A stretch of 64,000 nucleotides of DNA from an uncultured Roseicyclus sp. (GCA_947489665.1 CANLEH010000001.1:1831088-1895087), one strand, 5' to 3'. Positions 46,192-56,081 are shown, counted from the stretch's first letter. The notes: generated by a model from the sequence alone, not told the origin. A program made the numbers and translations.

Positions 46192-46869
46192 TCAGTGCAT
46201 CATTGGCATGACAAGCGCCAGCGGAATCGCAACCGCCAACCCCCAGGCCAGGCTGATGCCGGAGCCAAGTATGAGCCTGTTGCGCGATGTTGTATCGCGG
46301 CCGGGCATTTTGGCCCCCATGTAAAGGGCCTTCGCGGCGAGAACCGCTCCGGCGAATACGGGCCAGCCGCCAATCAAAACAACGCACAAAGCAGCACGTT
46401 CAAACCAACCCAGTAACACGCCCCGACTGTCGCCCAAGCCCTGCCGGGCCAAGATCGTGGCCACTGCGTATTGCCCGCCCCGCGCGGCGAACAAAACACC
46501 GCCCGCGATCATGTAGTAAAGCGGCAGGTTATCGACCCCTGCCAAAGGGCTGGCGGGCCAGATCCCGGGGGCCAGCAAAGCGATGCCAGCCACCGACGCG
46601 ACGTGAAGGAGTTGGTCGAAGATGTAAGCGAACAGCCCCTCGGGCATGGCATAGGTCTTCACGATGTCGATCCAGAGGTGCGCGACGGCGAGAGCCAGGA
46701 ACCATGGGTTGAACGTCAGTGTCGTTAGGCACATCGTTCCAAGTACAAGGCCGATATGGGCCGCCATCGCGATGGCACGCCGCTTGTTGACGACCATCCA
46801 GGTCGTTTGCAGCACGTAGTCCGCCAAGACATGCGCCAAGAAGAGCGCCGCAAATGTATAGGCTGCCAT
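46192..46869 (-). CDS. DUF3307 membrane protein
   Basis: 225 residues with about six helices. It begins MAAYTFAALFLAHVLADYVLQT, and the HxxxD-rich motif HLWIDIVKTY in the middle is typical of DUF3307 proteins, which are small integral membrane proteins of unknown function. ATG 46869 has AGGA upstream; the frame extends upstream without family sequence. It stands alone between the Fe-S carrier and DUF59 genes. Confidence 0.78.
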   Translation of the reverse strand: MAAYTFAALFLAHVLADYVLQTTWMVVNKRRAIAMAAHIGLVLGTMCLTTLTFNPWFLALAVAHLWIDIVKTYAMPEGLFAYIFDQLLHVASVAGIALLAPGIWPASPLAGVDNLPLYYMIAGGVLFAARGGQYAVATILARQGLGDSRGVLLGWFERAALCVVLIGGWPVFAGAVLAAKALYMGAKMPGRDTTSRNRLILGSGISLAWGLAVAIPLALVMPMMH

Positions 46870-47025
46870 ATGGCTGTCCTGTATCCTCTGCCCGCACCAC
46901 GCCTCCGTCACGACGCAGTGGCACGAGGTTTAGCCCCGAAGGCACGATGGCAGGCAGGTTTGCCGACCGCAAGGCGACGCGCGCGTCACAAGGCGTAAGG
47001 AAAGCCCGACTTTACAGGTGGTGCG

Positions 47026-47388
47026 TTACATGAAGCCCAGTTCAAGGCGGGCTTCATCGCTCATCATGTCCATGCCCCAGGGCGGATCCCAGGTGATCTC
47101 GACATTGACGGTCTTCACGCCGTCAAGCGGTTCCACCGCATCGGCCAACCAGCCGGGCATCTCACCGGCCACCGGGCAGCCGGGGGCGGTCAGCGTCATG
47201 ATGATGGAGATGTCATTTTCCGGCCCGATATCAATCGTGTAGACAAGGCCAAGGTCGTAGATATTCACCGGGATTTCCGGGTCAAAGACAGACCGGCAGG
47301 CTTCCACCACGTTGTCGTAGAGCGGATGGTCCGTGCTTGAGGGCGCAATCAGCGGCGCGCCTTCCATCTGTGGGGTCTGCTCGGTCAT
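47026..47388 (-). CDS. DUF59/MIP18 family Fe-S assembly protein (SufT-like)
   Basis: 120 residues. Short disordered lead, then the DUF59 core: SVFDPEIPVNIYDLGLVYTID and LTAPGCPVAGEMPGW with the conserved Cys. Proteins of this family (SufT, PaaD, MIP18) assist Fe-S cluster maturation. The nearby A-type carrier gene supports this role. ATG 47388 is preferred over an upstream in-frame Met because the sequence from there matches the family. Confidence 0.88.
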   Translation of the reverse strand: MTEQTPQMEGAPLIAPSSTDHPLYDNVVEACRSVFDPEIPVNIYDLGLVYTIDIGPENDISIIMTLTAPGCPVAGEMPGWLADAVEPLDGVKTVNVEITWDPPWGMDMMSDEARLELGFM

Positions 47389-47470
47389 GGCCTGTCCCAA
47401 TCGAATACCTGAGCGAAGATATAGGGATTGCGCCATGGGTCGTAAAGGCGGGTCGTAAAGGCCGTGCGGG

Positions 47471-48301
47471 TCAGGCGGCTTTGGTCCGGCTGTCTGAACT
47501 CAGAAACCGTGCCAGAGCCGTCAACGCATTTCGGATCGCAGGATCATGCCGCCCTTCGTGATGGCACACCAACCATTCTTCTGAAGTCAAAGCGTCGATG
47601 GGCTCACCCAATCGCACAAGGCCGTGCGTGTGATCGCCAACAAAGGTTGGCAGCACCATGCGCCCCACACCAGCCTGCGCCATCGCCATGCCAAGTTGCG
47701 CCTCATTTGCGCGGGTCACGATGTCGTCGCCATGCTGAGCTTCTGTCCAGCGGCCCGATGGTGTGTTGGACCGGTCACCTGCCGCACCGATCCAGCCGGT
47801 CGCGTCCGGTGCATTTCCGTAAGCGGCAAAGTGCATCGTCGCGGTCTTTCGCCCGGCCAGCCACGGCTGATCGGGTCGTCGGTTTCGAATGCCGATATCA
47901 ATTTCGCGTCGGGCGATGTCCATGTCTAATTCGCATTGAAGAAACTCCGGCACCCACTCGCAAGATGCATCCCAAAACTCGGTCAAATGCCGCGACAGGA
48001 TCATCGCCGTCCAGGTGCCGGCTGAGATCCGAACCCGCCGTTTGCCACGCGGACGATCCCGCCATTCAGCGATATCGGCGGCTGCGGCCTCCATCCGCTC
48101 CGTCCGGCGCAATAGGTCGCGACCTTCGCTGGTCAGGGCATAGCCGTGGCGGCCATGCAGGAACAACGGGCGCCCCAGCGAAACTTCCAAAGCCTTCATG
48201 CGACGGCTGAGGGTTGCGGGGCTGCTGCCAAGACGGTCAGCGGCCGCTGTCAGACTGCCTTGCCGAGCCACTTCCGAGAAAAGCGCAAGATCATCCCACA
48301 T
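47471..48301 (-). CDS. LysR-family transcriptional regulator
   Basis: 276 residues. N-terminal winged helix-turn-helix (about 3-62: ARQGSLTAAADRLGSSPATLSRRMKALE) followed by a shortened periplasmic-binding-like effector domain. A LysR protein usually controls its divergent neighbour, which here is the small ORF at 48404. The effector is unknown. The effector domain is slightly short (typical LysR 290-310). Confidence 0.9.
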   Translation of the reverse strand: MWDDLALFSEVARQGSLTAAADRLGSSPATLSRRMKALEVSLGRPLFLHGRHGYALTSEGRDLLRRTERMEAAAADIAEWRDRPRGKRRVRISAGTWTAMILSRHLTEFWDASCEWVPEFLQCELDMDIARREIDIGIRNRRPDQPWLAGRKTATMHFAAYGNAPDATGWIGAAGDRSNTPSGRWTEAQHGDDIVTRANEAQLGMAMAQAGVGRMVLPTFVGDHTHGLVRLGEPIDALTSEEWLVCHHEGRHDPAIRNALTALARFLSSDSRTKAA

Positions 48302-48403
48302 GGCACGTCCTTTTCATTTTTGAAAAGCACCTCACAAAGCTGGTCGTCGCGCACGGCAGCGCGCAAACGGTACAAGATCCCATAAAACATATGGAGATCG
48401 CAA

Positions 48404-48652
48404 ATGCACGAGATCATTCGCAGGATTGAAATTCCACCCGTCGCCCAAACAAATATGATGGAAGAGAGGGAGCTGTTTGCAAAAATGGTTGCCAATCAGC
48501 GCAAGCAGGCCCGTGCCGCGCGCCGCGCTCGTCTGCTGTCGCTTCTTGGCTGGCGGCGCGGGGCAGAGCCCGCAACTACTCGACGCAGAAAAACTGCACC
48601 GCCCATCCCTGGGACGGATAGCGCGGGGCGCACGGCAGCGAGGTCACGGTGA
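48404..48652 (+). CDS. Possible small basic protein, divergent from LysR
   Basis: 82 codons starting ATG 48404 with GGAG eight bases upstream. Acidic/amphipathic N-terminus (MHEIIRRIEIPPVAQ) then an Arg/Ala-rich helix (KQARAARRARLLSLLGWRR) and a Pro/Thr-rich tail. Its last 77 bases overlap the end of the convergent secreted-protein gene, which weakens the case. Its position divergent from a LysR gene and its good ribosome site support it. No known domain. Confidence 0.42.
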   Translation: MHEIIRRIEIPPVAQTNMMEERELFAKMVANQRKQARAARRARLLSLLGWRRGAEPATTRRRKTAPPIPGTDSAGRTAARSR

Positions 48653-49232
48653 TTTCCACCCAATCGGGGATTAGGGTGGTGCCCAGGCTCTGAACGCCGG
48701 CGCGATCCTCGTAGGTCCAACCCGGATAGGGGCCTTCGCGGGCGCCATCCGCCCAGGCATGCAAGTTCTCGATCGTCGTGGCGAAGGTCTGCTCGGCCCA
48801 ACCGACCTGAAATCGCTGCGGCGCAAACGCCTGCAGAACGTCATCCAGCAGGTCGATGCGCCGCTCGACCAATTCGGGGATTTCGAAAAAGGCAGTGGAA
48901 TGCCAGGAGAGCAGCACAATCTCGCTGCACACTTCCAGCGCCACGATATGGGACACAAGCGAGGTATCCGCCTGTTGATAGACGTGGATATTGGCACCAT
49001 CGAACCGGCTGGCGGCGGCGGCCATGACCTCTTGCGCGACGTTCGGGTCAATGAACCGCAAATCCTCCGCCACCGCTTGGCGCCAGGCATCGTCGATTGT
49101 CATGCTGCGCAGCTCGTAGGGTTCGTTGCGTGTCTCGTGGATTGCCGTCAGTTCCGCGACCGTCAAGGCGTGCAGGGGCGCGGTGAGCAGGGTTGCAAAC
49201 CAGAGGAGGAAAGCAAAGACACGATTGTTCAT
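48576..49232 (-). CDS. Secreted hypothetical protein
   Basis: 218 residues with a signal peptide ([22 protein letters not shown]). Mature sequence is mixed alpha/beta with three Cys (two near VCSEIV and SLPCAPR, and one at the very end, FFCVE) that may form disulfides. No domain recognised. ATG 49232 lies 89 bases from the divergent tgt start. It looks genuine by codon use and signal peptide. Confidence 0.75.
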   Translation of the reverse strand: MNNRVFAFLLWFATLLTAPLHALTVAELTAIHETRNEPYELRSMTIDDAWRQAVAEDLRFIDPNVAQEVMAAAASRFDGANIHVYQQADTSLVSHIVALEVCSEIVLLSWHSTAFFEIPELVERRIDLLDDVLQAFAPQRFQVGWAEQTFATTIENLHAWADGAREGPYPGWTYEDRAGVQSLGTTLIPDWVEITVTSLPCAPRYPSQGWAVQFFCVE

Positions 49233-49320
49233 CTGTAGTCCCTTTGATGCAGCGTTCGCGCAGCATCACGCACGCGTCCCCCCTTGGCAATTCAATCGTG
49301 TCGGTGCATGGCTCTGCCCC

Positions 49321-50451
49321 ATGACACAGCGCTTTGATTTCACTCTCAATGCCGTGTCGGGCAAAGCCCGGACCGGCGTCATACACACCCCGCGCGGAGA
49401 GATACGGACGCCTGCGTTCATGCCCGTGGGGACGGCCGCGACCGTGAAAGCGATGATGCCCGAAAGTGTGGCCGCAACCGGTGCCGACATCCTGCTTGGC
49501 AATACTTACCACCTCATGCTGCGCCCAACGGCGGAGCGGATCGACCGGCTTGGCGGACTTCATCGTTTCATGAACTGGGACAAGCCGATCCTGACAGACT
49601 CCGGCGGCTTTCAGGTCATGAGCCTGGCTGAGCTTCGTAAACTGACAGAGGAGGGGGTCACGTTCCGATCCCATATCGACGGATCGAAACACCTGCTTAG
49701 CCCCGAACGCTCGATGGAAATCCAACGCCTTTTGGGCAGCGACATCGTGATGTGCTTTGACGAATGCCCGGCGCTGCCGGCGGACCGTCCGGTGTTGGAA
49801 AGCTCCATGCGCCTGTCAATGCGATGGGCACAGCGGTCGCGCGATGCGTTCGGCGACCGGCCGGGTCACGCCCTGTTCGGTATCCAGCAGGGTGGGCTGG
49901 AGGAGGATTTGCGCTCCGAAAGCGCGGAGGCGCTGCGAGGTATCGAATTTGATGGCTACGCGGTAGGCGGCCTTGCCGTAGGTGAGGGGCAGTTGGCGAT
50001 GTTTGCCTGCCTTGACTACGCGCCCGACCAACTGCCTGCCGACAAGCCACGTTACCTGATGGGCGTGGGCAAACCCGACGACATTGTTGGGGCGGTCAAA
50101 CGCGGGATCGACATGATGGATTGCGTGCTGCCTTCGCGTTCAGGGCGAACCGGGCAAGCCTGGACACGGCGGGGGCAAGTGAACATCAAGAATGCGCGCC
50201 ATGCCGACGATCCGCGGCCGTTGGATGAGAACTGTACGTGCCCTGCCTGTTCCAACTACAGCCGGGCCTATCTGCACCACGTTTTCCGGGCGCAGGAAAT
50301 GATCTCAGGCATGCTGCTGACCTGGCACAACCTACACTATTATCAGGAGCTGATGGGGGGCATGCGGGCGGCAATTGCAGACGATCGGTTCGATGCGTTT
50401 GAGGCCGGGTTCCATGCCTTGCGGGCGGAAGGGGATATCGCGCCACTCTAA
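49321..50451 (+). CDS. tgt: tRNA-guanine transglycosylase
   Basis: 376 residues. Catalytic Asp regions are visible in [12 protein letters not shown] and [15 protein letters not shown], and the zinc site as [16 protein letters not shown] (three Cys and one His). It swaps guanine-34 for the queuosine precursor preQ1 in GUN-anticodon tRNAs, including tRNA-Asp. The queA gene of the same pathway is in the window. ATG 49321 begins [14 protein letters not shown], the family start; the frame is open further upstream without similarity. Family members usually read TRNARNG rather than SRSGRTG after the Asp, so this variant may mark the group. Confidence 0.96.
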   Translation: MTQRFDFTLNAVSGKARTGVIHTPRGEIRTPAFMPVGTAATVKAMMPESVAATGADILLGNTYHLMLRPTAERIDRLGGLHRFMNWDKPILTDSGGFQVMSLAELRKLTEEGVTFRSHIDGSKHLLSPERSMEIQRLLGSDIVMCFDECPALPADRPVLESSMRLSMRWAQRSRDAFGDRPGHALFGIQQGGLEEDLRSESAEALRGIEFDGYAVGGLAVGEGQLAMFACLDYAPDQLPADKPRYLMGVGKPDDIVGAVKRGIDMMDCVLPSRSGRTGQAWTRRGQVNIKNARHADDPRPLDENCTCPACSNYSRAYLHHVFRAQEMISGMLLTWHNLHYYQELMGGMRAAIADDRFDAFEAGFHALRAEGDIAPL

Positions 50452-50464
50452 GACATGACACTCG

Positions 50465-50482
50465 CTTATCACGGTTGATAAG
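50465..50482 (+). other. Inverted repeat downstream of tgt
   Basis: CTTATCA, CGGT, TGATAAG: 7-base arms with a 4-base loop, 14 bases after the tgt stop. There is no T-run, and the half-sites do not fit FNR (TTGAT-N4-ATCAA) exactly. It could be a weak terminator or an operator for the SRPBCC gene. Confidence 0.35.
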
Positions 50483-50640
50483 GCGGGTTAACCTGCTGAT
50501 AGGCCGAGAGAATCCATTTTTCGTTTACCAAATCTTAACTGTCTGGGCGGGCCTCAACAGCCATCCAATCGCGCCTGTGCGGCCCTCTTTTCGCCATTCT
50601 TGCCGCCCAGAACTGGGCGTCAAAGAAAGGTCGCTGTCCC

Positions 50641-51543
50641 ATGTTCCGACGCCTCTATCGCCAACGCCGCAGGTTTCTGCTTTTCTGGAGCCTGGTCGCG
50701 CTGACCTGCTTGCTCATGGCCAAGACGAGCCAAGAAGTGCGCGTTTGGATCAAGCACGATATGGCCGGGCCGGAATGGCTGGCTTACCTGTCGCTTGGCC
50801 TTTCCGTTTTCATATTGAGTACGACGCTGGCGATCCTCGTCATCCTGCTGGCGCCCGCACTGCGCCGCGCGATTGAGGTTGGCGCGTTGACCACATTGGT
50901 GGTTGAGGCGCAAAAGGCTTACGGGCCTTCGGTATTGTCCGACTGGGGCCTCCAATCCTACGGGTTCGTTTGGTTCATCGGCCTGTTTTACGTCATCGAA
51001 CTCGCGCTCGCCAAAGATGTCTTGCGACAGCGGGGCCTGCGGTTTGACCTGTCAGTATCGCGCACCCGCACCATTGATGCAGCGCCCGAAGCCGTTTGGG
51101 CCGCATTGGTCCCCGACGAACACACGCTAGAGCGGCACTGGGTGCACAGCATAATCCGCATCACCGACCGCCCGGATCTGGGTCCGAATGCCGTCGAGGC
51201 CCATTACCGATTGGGGCGATATGGCACGCTTGTTCAACGCCATCGGCGACGGGTCTGGCAGAAACCGTTCCATGCGGCTTACGATTTCGGACCGGATGAT
51301 GAGGCCAAGACCGGCCCCAATGCATTTTACGGCACATTCGAGATGCGGTTGGAGCCATTGGCAGATGGCCGCAGTAAAGTGACGCTCAGCCACCATCATC
51401 GCGGGCTTGGCATTGGCACCTGGCTGCTGCTGGTTCTTGATGATTTCCTTGCCAGCGAACTTGACGGCGCAGAGGCCTTTCTGAAGGGCCGTCGTGATTG
51501 GTCGGTGTCCGGTTGGCAAGTGCGGAAAATGGCCCGCGCCTGA
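50641..51543 (+). CDS. Membrane-anchored SRPBCC-domain protein
   Basis: 300 residues. Three helices at the N-terminus (about 10-30, 45-75 and 105-130) lead to a soluble domain (about 135-290) beginning LSVSRTRTIDAAPEAVWAAL, the classical SRPBCC/START-like fold that binds hydrophobic ligands. The end helix LLLVLDDFLASELDGAEAFL matches the fold's C-terminal helix. It could bind lipids at the membrane. ATG 50641 has AAAGG upstream. It stands 190 bases after tgt. Confidence 0.75.
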   Translation: MFRRLYRQRRRFLLFWSLVALTCLLMAKTSQEVRVWIKHDMAGPEWLAYLSLGLSVFILSTTLAILVILLAPALRRAIEVGALTTLVVEAQKAYGPSVLSDWGLQSYGFVWFIGLFYVIELALAKDVLRQRGLRFDLSVSRTRTIDAAPEAVWAALVPDEHTLERHWVHSIIRITDRPDLGPNAVEAHYRLGRYGTLVQRHRRRVWQKPFHAAYDFGPDDEAKTGPNAFYGTFEMRLEPLADGRSKVTLSHHHRGLGIGTWLLLVLDDFLASELDGAEAFLKGRRDWSVSGWQVRKMARA

Positions 51544-51668
51544 GCGGCCCTGCGGGGAAGGGCGCGCCTGCCTTCCCCGAAATTCGCGGGCTTTCCATAC
51601 TGTCTTCAAGGGTTTGTGACGTCTATCTGTTGTGGCAAGAATTTCAGGACACCAACGGAGACACGAAA

Positions 51669-52265
51669 ATGACATTGAAATCCAAACTGCTTTCTCTGAC
51701 TGCCTTTGCCGTTCTTGCCAGTGCCGGGGCGGCATCCGCCGACGACGAAGTCGATCCGTTTTCCATCTGCGACATTGATCCGGCCAACTATGTCGCTGAG
51801 ATCTCGGAAGGTTTGGTTGGCAACTGGTCGGCCCAAAACCCTGAAGGCGTCGCCGTCATGGCAGGCGGCGGCATGATTATGCCCATTCCGATGCCAGCTG
51901 AGGCCCCATCGTCGGTCGATTTTGTGCTGCAAGGGGATCAGCTTTACGCAACATCGTGGATGGATGCGGAGGCTCCGATGTTGCCCATTGGCGTTGCCCC
52001 AAGCTCTCCCGTAATTGATCAGGTCGCCGAGGCGCTGGACAGCGCGTTGAGTGAAGCGGAAACCTCAGTCGTTATCGGGTGTGACATTACCGCTTATCCG
52101 ATCCTGCGGACCGAATTTTCGCTGAGCGAAGATGGTGTCACGCTCAGCTATGTTGCGGTCTTCCGCGTCTTGAGCGAAAGCCTGATCCAGGGTGCGGTCT
52201 ACGGCAGCGTGGTTGGCGAAGAGGGCTCGATCAATGCGTATCGCCCTGTGGTGATGTCGCGTTAA
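51669..52265 (+). CDS. Secreted hypothetical protein
   Basis: 198 residues. Signal peptide MTLKSKLLSLTAFAVLASAGAASA, then acidic mature sequence with two Cys (FSICDID and VIGCDIT) that could form a disulfide. Gly/Met-rich stretch MAGGGMIMPIPMP near 70. ATG 51669 follows GGAG. Short 3' gap to the next gene suggests a small envelope operon. No known family. Confidence 0.7.
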   Translation: MTLKSKLLSLTAFAVLASAGAASADDEVDPFSICDIDPANYVAEISEGLVGNWSAQNPEGVAVMAGGGMIMPIPMPAEAPSSVDFVLQGDQLYATSWMDAEAPMLPIGVAPSSPVIDQVAEALDSALSEAETSVVIGCDITAYPILRTEFSLSEDGVTLSYVAVFRVLSESLIQGAVYGSVVGEEGSINAYRPVVMSR

Positions 52266-52349
52266 GGACTTCGCGAAAACCGCATGCAGGTATCCGGTTG
52301 GCCGCGCAACGCGTCGGCCAATCTTGTCCGTCGTTCGTGGGGATACGGA

Positions 52350-52916
52350 ATGGCAATGAGTAACGAAGTGGTCCTAAAGTCCAACGCTTCAGTTTTGCTG
52401 ACGGCGCTGGTCTGCCTGATCTTTACCGCGATCGGTGGGACATGTGTGTGGATCGTTGTGAAATTGATCAATGCCGACCTTTGGCAGCCGCTGCTGTGGG
52501 TGCCGGTTGGCCTCGCTTTGGCTTGCGTGTTCCTTATCTTTTTGATGGTCCGCCGCGCGACAATGCGGGTGCTGACCATCACACCTGACGGGATCACGAT
52601 GCATCGCCCCTTTGCGCGCCGCTTCATTCCCGCCGGTGGCCTGAAGGCAGGCGTGTTCACCGAGACACGAACGTCCGGCGGCGCGGCCAGCGCCCAAGGC
52701 ACTGTTGCGCGCACCGAGCACGTGGATGCGATTTACCTTGGCCTGCCTGACGGCACCGTGCGAGGTTTGTTTGTCGGGAAGGTCAATGGCCCCCGCATCA
52801 GCCGGGTGATTCAGGGATTGGATCACATGCTGGGGGTCGAGGTGGTGCGACTGCCCGGTGATCCGGGCAAGAAAAACCGGCGGCCCGATGTGTCCTCGCT
52901 CAAAATTTCGGACTAA
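52350..52916 (+). CDS. Membrane protein with two N-terminal helices and a PH-like domain
   Basis: 188 residues. Two helices (about 12-35 and 42-65) form a hairpin, followed by a soluble beta-rich region (about 70-165) with VLTITPDGITMHRPF, reminiscent of bacterial PH-like membrane proteins (DUF3093/YdbS type), but I cannot confirm it. ATG 52350 follows GGGGATACGG; the frame is open upstream to 52284. Near the previous gene, possibly one transcript. Confidence 0.65.
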   Translation: MAMSNEVVLKSNASVLLTALVCLIFTAIGGTCVWIVVKLINADLWQPLLWVPVGLALACVFLIFLMVRRATMRVLTITPDGITMHRPFARRFIPAGGLKAGVFTETRTSGGAASAQGTVARTEHVDAIYLGLPDGTVRGLFVGKVNGPRISRVIQGLDHMLGVEVVRLPGDPGKKNRRPDVSSLKISD

Positions 52917-53027
52917 GCCGCCGTTTTCCACAGGATTTTGCGCTTTCCTCTCAACATACCCCCATGGGTGGGTTGTGTGAGGGAGCGGGCGCGTGCACTC
53001 TGCGCGCTAAAGTTGCGTGCGTTTGCG

Positions 53028-53057
53028 CTTGAAACACCCTGACACGCGCCCCACGTT
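53028..53057 (+). promoter_or_regulatory. Heat-shock (RpoH-type) promoter before lon
   Basis: CTTGAAA (53028-53034), 14-base spacer, CCCCACGTT (53049-53057). This matches the sigma-32 consensus CTTGAAA-N13-14-CCCCAT. It lies about 80 bases upstream of lon, the expected place for heat control. Confidence 0.8.
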
Positions 53058-53133
53058 AAGACATCCGAGAGAGGAGGGGGGCTAGGCTGCCGCCAAGCGG
53101 GGCCCCGCACCCTTGCCTGAACAAAAGGAAGGC

Positions 53134-55542
53134 ATGAGGCTTATGCCAGAGCAAACCACCTATCCCGTCCTGCCCTTGCGCGACATCGTGGTCTTTCCCC
53201 ACATGGTCGTGCCGCTGTTTGTGGGCCGGGAAAAGTCTGTCCGCGCGCTGGAAGAGGTGATGCAGGACGACAAACAGATCCTGCTGTCTTCGCAGCGCGA
53301 CCCGGCGGATGATGATCCGAGTGCCGACGGCATCTATGACAATGGCGTTCTTGCCAATGTGCTTCAGTTGCTGAAGCTGCCCGATGGCACTGTAAAGGTG
53401 CTGGTCGAAGGTCGCCGCCGTGTGCATATCGACGAATTCACCATGGTCGACCCGTATTTTGAAGCGACGGCCAGCCCGCTGGCGGAATCCACCGGCGATC
53501 TGGAAGCGATTGCCGCGCTAACGCGTTCGGTCGCCGAAGAATTTGAGAAATACGCCAAGGTCAAAAAGAACATCCCCGAAGAGGCTTTGACGAGCGTGTC
53601 TGAGGCCTCAGACCCGGCGAAACTGGCCGATCTGGTGTCGGGCCATTTGGGGATCGAAGTGGACCAGAAGCAGGAGCTTCTGGAAACGCTCGAAGTCGCC
53701 GCCCGGCTTGAGAAGGTCTATGGCCTGATGCAGGGCGAAATGTCGGTTCTGCAGGTCGAGAAGAAGATCAAGACGCGCGTGAAATCCCAGATGGAGCGAA
53801 CGCAGCGCGAGTATTACCTCAACGAACAGATGAAGGCGATCCAGCGCGAGTTGGGCGATGGCGAAGACGGCGCAGGCGAAGTGGCCGAGCTGGAAGAGCG
53901 CATCGAAGCCACCAAACTGTCGAAAGAGGCGCGTGAAAAGGCGGATGCGGAGCTGAAGAAGCTCAAGAACATGTCGCCGATGTCCGCGGAAGCGACCGTG
54001 GTGCGCAACTACCTCGACTGGATGTTGTCGATCCCGTGGGGCGTGAAGTCGCGCGTGAAGAAGGACCTCGGCCGCGCGGAGCAGATCCTCGACAACGACC
54101 ATTACGGGCTTGAGAAGGTCAAGGAACGGATCGTTGAATATCTGGCGGTCCAAAAGCGCTCGAAGAAGCTGAAGGGGCCGATCATGTGCCTTGTCGGCCC
54201 TCCGGGCGTGGGTAAGACGTCACTCGGCAAGTCAGTGGCGAAGGCGACGGGGCGTGAGTTCATCCGGATTTCTCTGGGTGGGGTGCGCGACGAGTCCGAG
54301 ATCCGCGGCCACCGCCGGACCTATATCGGCTCCATGCCCGGCAAGATCATCCAGGCGCTGAAGAAGGCCAAGACGACCAATCCGCTAATCCTGCTCGATG
54401 AGATCGACAAGATGGGGCAGGATTTCAGGGGCGACCCGGCGTCGGCCATGCTGGAGGTGCTGGATCCGGAACAGAACTCGACGTTTGTCGATCACTATCT
54501 GGAGGTCGAATATGACCTCTCGAACGTGATGTTCCTGACCACTGCAAACTCCTACAACATGCCGGGCCCGCTTTTGGACCGGATGGAGATCATCCCGCTG
54601 GCCGGCTACACCGAGGATGAGAAGGCGGAGATCGCCCATCGCCACCTGATCCCCAAGCAGGTGAAAAACCATGGCCTGAAAGCCAAGGAATTCACGCTGG
54701 AGCCGGAAGCGCTGCAAGAGATGATCCGCACCTACACCCGCGAGGCGGGTGTCAGAAACCTGGAGCGGGAAATCGGTAAACTGGCACGGAAGGCGGTCAC
54801 GCGGATCGTGCGCGGGAAGGATGAAGAAGTTGTCGTAAGCACCGACAATCTCGACGATTTCCTGGGTGTGAAGAAGTTCCGGTATGGCTTGGCCGAGGAT
54901 GCGGATGCGATCGGTGTGGTCACGGGTCTCGCCTATACATCCGTCGGTGGCGACCTGCTGCATATCGAAGCGTTGAAGCTGCCCGGTAAGGGGCGGATGA
55001 AGACGACCGGTAAGTTGGGCGACGTGATGAAGGAGTCGATTGATGCGGCTTCAAGTTATGTCCGCTCCATCGCGCCGCAGATCGGGGTGAAGCCGCCGAA
55101 GTTCGACCGGATGGACATCCACGTTCACGTGCCCGATGGCGCGACGCCGAAAGATGGGCCGAGTGCTGGTCTGGCAATGGTCACGTCCATCGTGTCGGTC
55201 CTGACGGGCATTCCGGTGAAGCGCGACATTGCGATGACGGGCGAAGTCAGCCTGCGCGGCAACGCCATGCCAATCGGTGGCCTCAAGGAGAAACTGCTCG
55301 CAGCCTTGCGCGGGGGGATTACCACGGTCCTCATCCCGCAGGAAAACGAGAAGGATCTGGCCGAGATCCCGGACAATGTGAAAGAGGGGCTGAACATCAT
55401 CCCCGTCAGCCACGTGTCGGAAGTGCTGGAACATGCGCTGACTTCTGTGCCTGAGCCCATCGAATGGGATGAGGCCGCAGAAGAGGCCGCCGCAGCCCAG
55501 GCCGCGCTTGAGCGTGGCGGAGCAGGTGCCACCGCACACTGA
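53134..55542 (+). CDS. lon: Lon protease (ATP-dependent)
   Basis: 802 residues. N-terminal LON substrate domain ([15 protein letters not shown]), AAA+ Walker [14 protein letters not shown], Walker [11 protein letters not shown], and C-terminal protease with catalytic Ser in [10 protein letters not shown] and the partner Lys about 43 residues later. It degrades damaged and regulatory proteins. Start candidates are TTG 53113, ATG 53134 (AAGGA before it) and ATG 53143; ATG 53134 is preferred, 53143 is close to the family start. Upstream lies a heat-shock-like promoter and downstream a 14-base-stem terminator. Confidence 0.96.
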   Translation: MRLMPEQTTYPVLPLRDIVVFPHMVVPLFVGREKSVRALEEVMQDDKQILLSSQRDPADDDPSADGIYDNGVLANVLQLLKLPDGTVKVLVEGRRRVHIDEFTMVDPYFEATASPLAESTGDLEAIAALTRSVAEEFEKYAKVKKNIPEEALTSVSEASDPAKLADLVSGHLGIEVDQKQELLETLEVAARLEKVYGLMQGEMSVLQVEKKIKTRVKSQMERTQREYYLNEQMKAIQRELGDGEDGAGEVAELEERIEATKLSKEAREKADAELKKLKNMSPMSAEATVVRNYLDWMLSIPWGVKSRVKKDLGRAEQILDNDHYGLEKVKERIVEYLAVQKRSKKLKGPIMCLVGPPGVGKTSLGKSVAKATGREFIRISLGGVRDESEIRGHRRTYIGSMPGKIIQALKKAKTTNPLILLDEIDKMGQDFRGDPASAMLEVLDPEQNSTFVDHYLEVEYDLSNVMFLTTANSYNMPGPLLDRMEIIPLAGYTEDEKAEIAHRHLIPKQVKNHGLKAKEFTLEPEALQEMIRTYTREAGVRNLEREIGKLARKAVTRIVRGKDEEVVVSTDNLDDFLGVKKFRYGLAEDADAIGVVTGLAYTSVGGDLLHIEALKLPGKGRMKTTGKLGDVMKESIDAASSYVRSIAPQIGVKPPKFDRMDIHVHVPDGATPKDGPSAGLAMVTSIVSVLTGIPVKRDIAMTGEVSLRGNAMPIGGLKEKLLAALRGGITTVLIPQENEKDLAEIPDNVKEGLNIIPVSHVSEVLEHALTSVPEPIEWDEAAEEAAAAQAALERGGAGATAH

Positions 55543-55564
55543 TAGCGGCAACTTGAACACGGAG

Positions 55565-55600
55565 AAGGCCCCTCTGGATCGCTCCAGAGGGGCCTTTTTC
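55565..55600. terminator. Strong terminator after lon
   Basis: Fourteen-base stem AAGGCCCCTCTGGA / TCCAGAGGGGCCTT with a TCGC loop, then TTTTTC. A perfect, very strong intrinsic terminator, usable in both directions between lon and the convergent S74-like gene. Confidence 0.95.
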
Positions 55601-55624
55601 CTAGCCGGTCGACAAATTCAGCGG

Positions 55625-56062
55625 TTAGTCCACCATCTCCATCGTGAGGCCAAGCGCGTCATAGTCGACCGCAAGGTATCCTCCGATCATCGGTGCAATT
55701 GCATCGGGCCGGTACTGCATGACCTCGTGTGCCAGAACACCGCGAAAACGTTGGTCGGAGCCGATGTAGGACCATTCGTAGATCCCGAAGCCAGCCTCAG
55801 CTGTTCCGACGCGCACAATATCTTCCTTCAAGCGCTCGTCACTCGCGGCATGCGCATAGCTCATCATGCCGCCATCATTGGATGCCGAAAGCACCAGGAT
55901 CACCATCAACAAGGCCAACACCGGCACGAAGATTTGCTCGGCAGATTCAGCCGTGTTCTGATGGATCACGGTCACGTCCATTTCAGGCTGCGGTGCGTTT
56001 TGCGCAAACGCGGTGCTGATCGTCAGACTTGTAGCCAACGTTAACGCCAATACGTTTTTCAT
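55625..56062 (-). CDS. Small envelope protein with peptidase S74-like C-terminus
   Basis: 145 residues. Signal peptide (MKNVLALTLATSLTISTAFA), a short hydrophobic helix IFVPVLALLMVILVLSAS (about 45-63) and a C-terminal segment SDERLKEDIVRVG, then GIYEWSYIG and FRGVLAHEVMQYRPDA. This is the signature of the intramolecular chaperone domain (S74) that caps phage tail spikes and some collagen-like proteins. There is no phage gene around. ATG 56062 follows GGGGGAAG. It shares the IFVP-x-ALLL motif with the 59-residue protein encoded just upstream. Confidence 0.75.
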   Translation of the reverse strand: MKNVLALTLATSLTISTAFAQNAPQPEMDVTVIHQNTAESAEQIFVPVLALLMVILVLSASNDGGMMSYAHAASDERLKEDIVRVGTAEAGFGIYEWSYIGSDQRFRGVLAHEVMQYRPDAIAPMIGGYLAVDYDALGLTMEMVD

Positions 56063-56081
56063 CACTGTCTTCCCCCTTTGA

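Noticed and set aside
50465..50482. FNR/Crp-type site at the inverted repeat after tgt
   Set aside because: Half-sites are TTATCA/TGATAA with 4-base loop, not TTGAT-N4-ATCAA, and the position directly after tgt fits a hairpin as well.
55625..56062. Prophage remnant suggested by the S74-like domain
   Set aside because: No integrase, capsid, tail or lysis gene lies nearby, and the protein has a host-type signal peptide.
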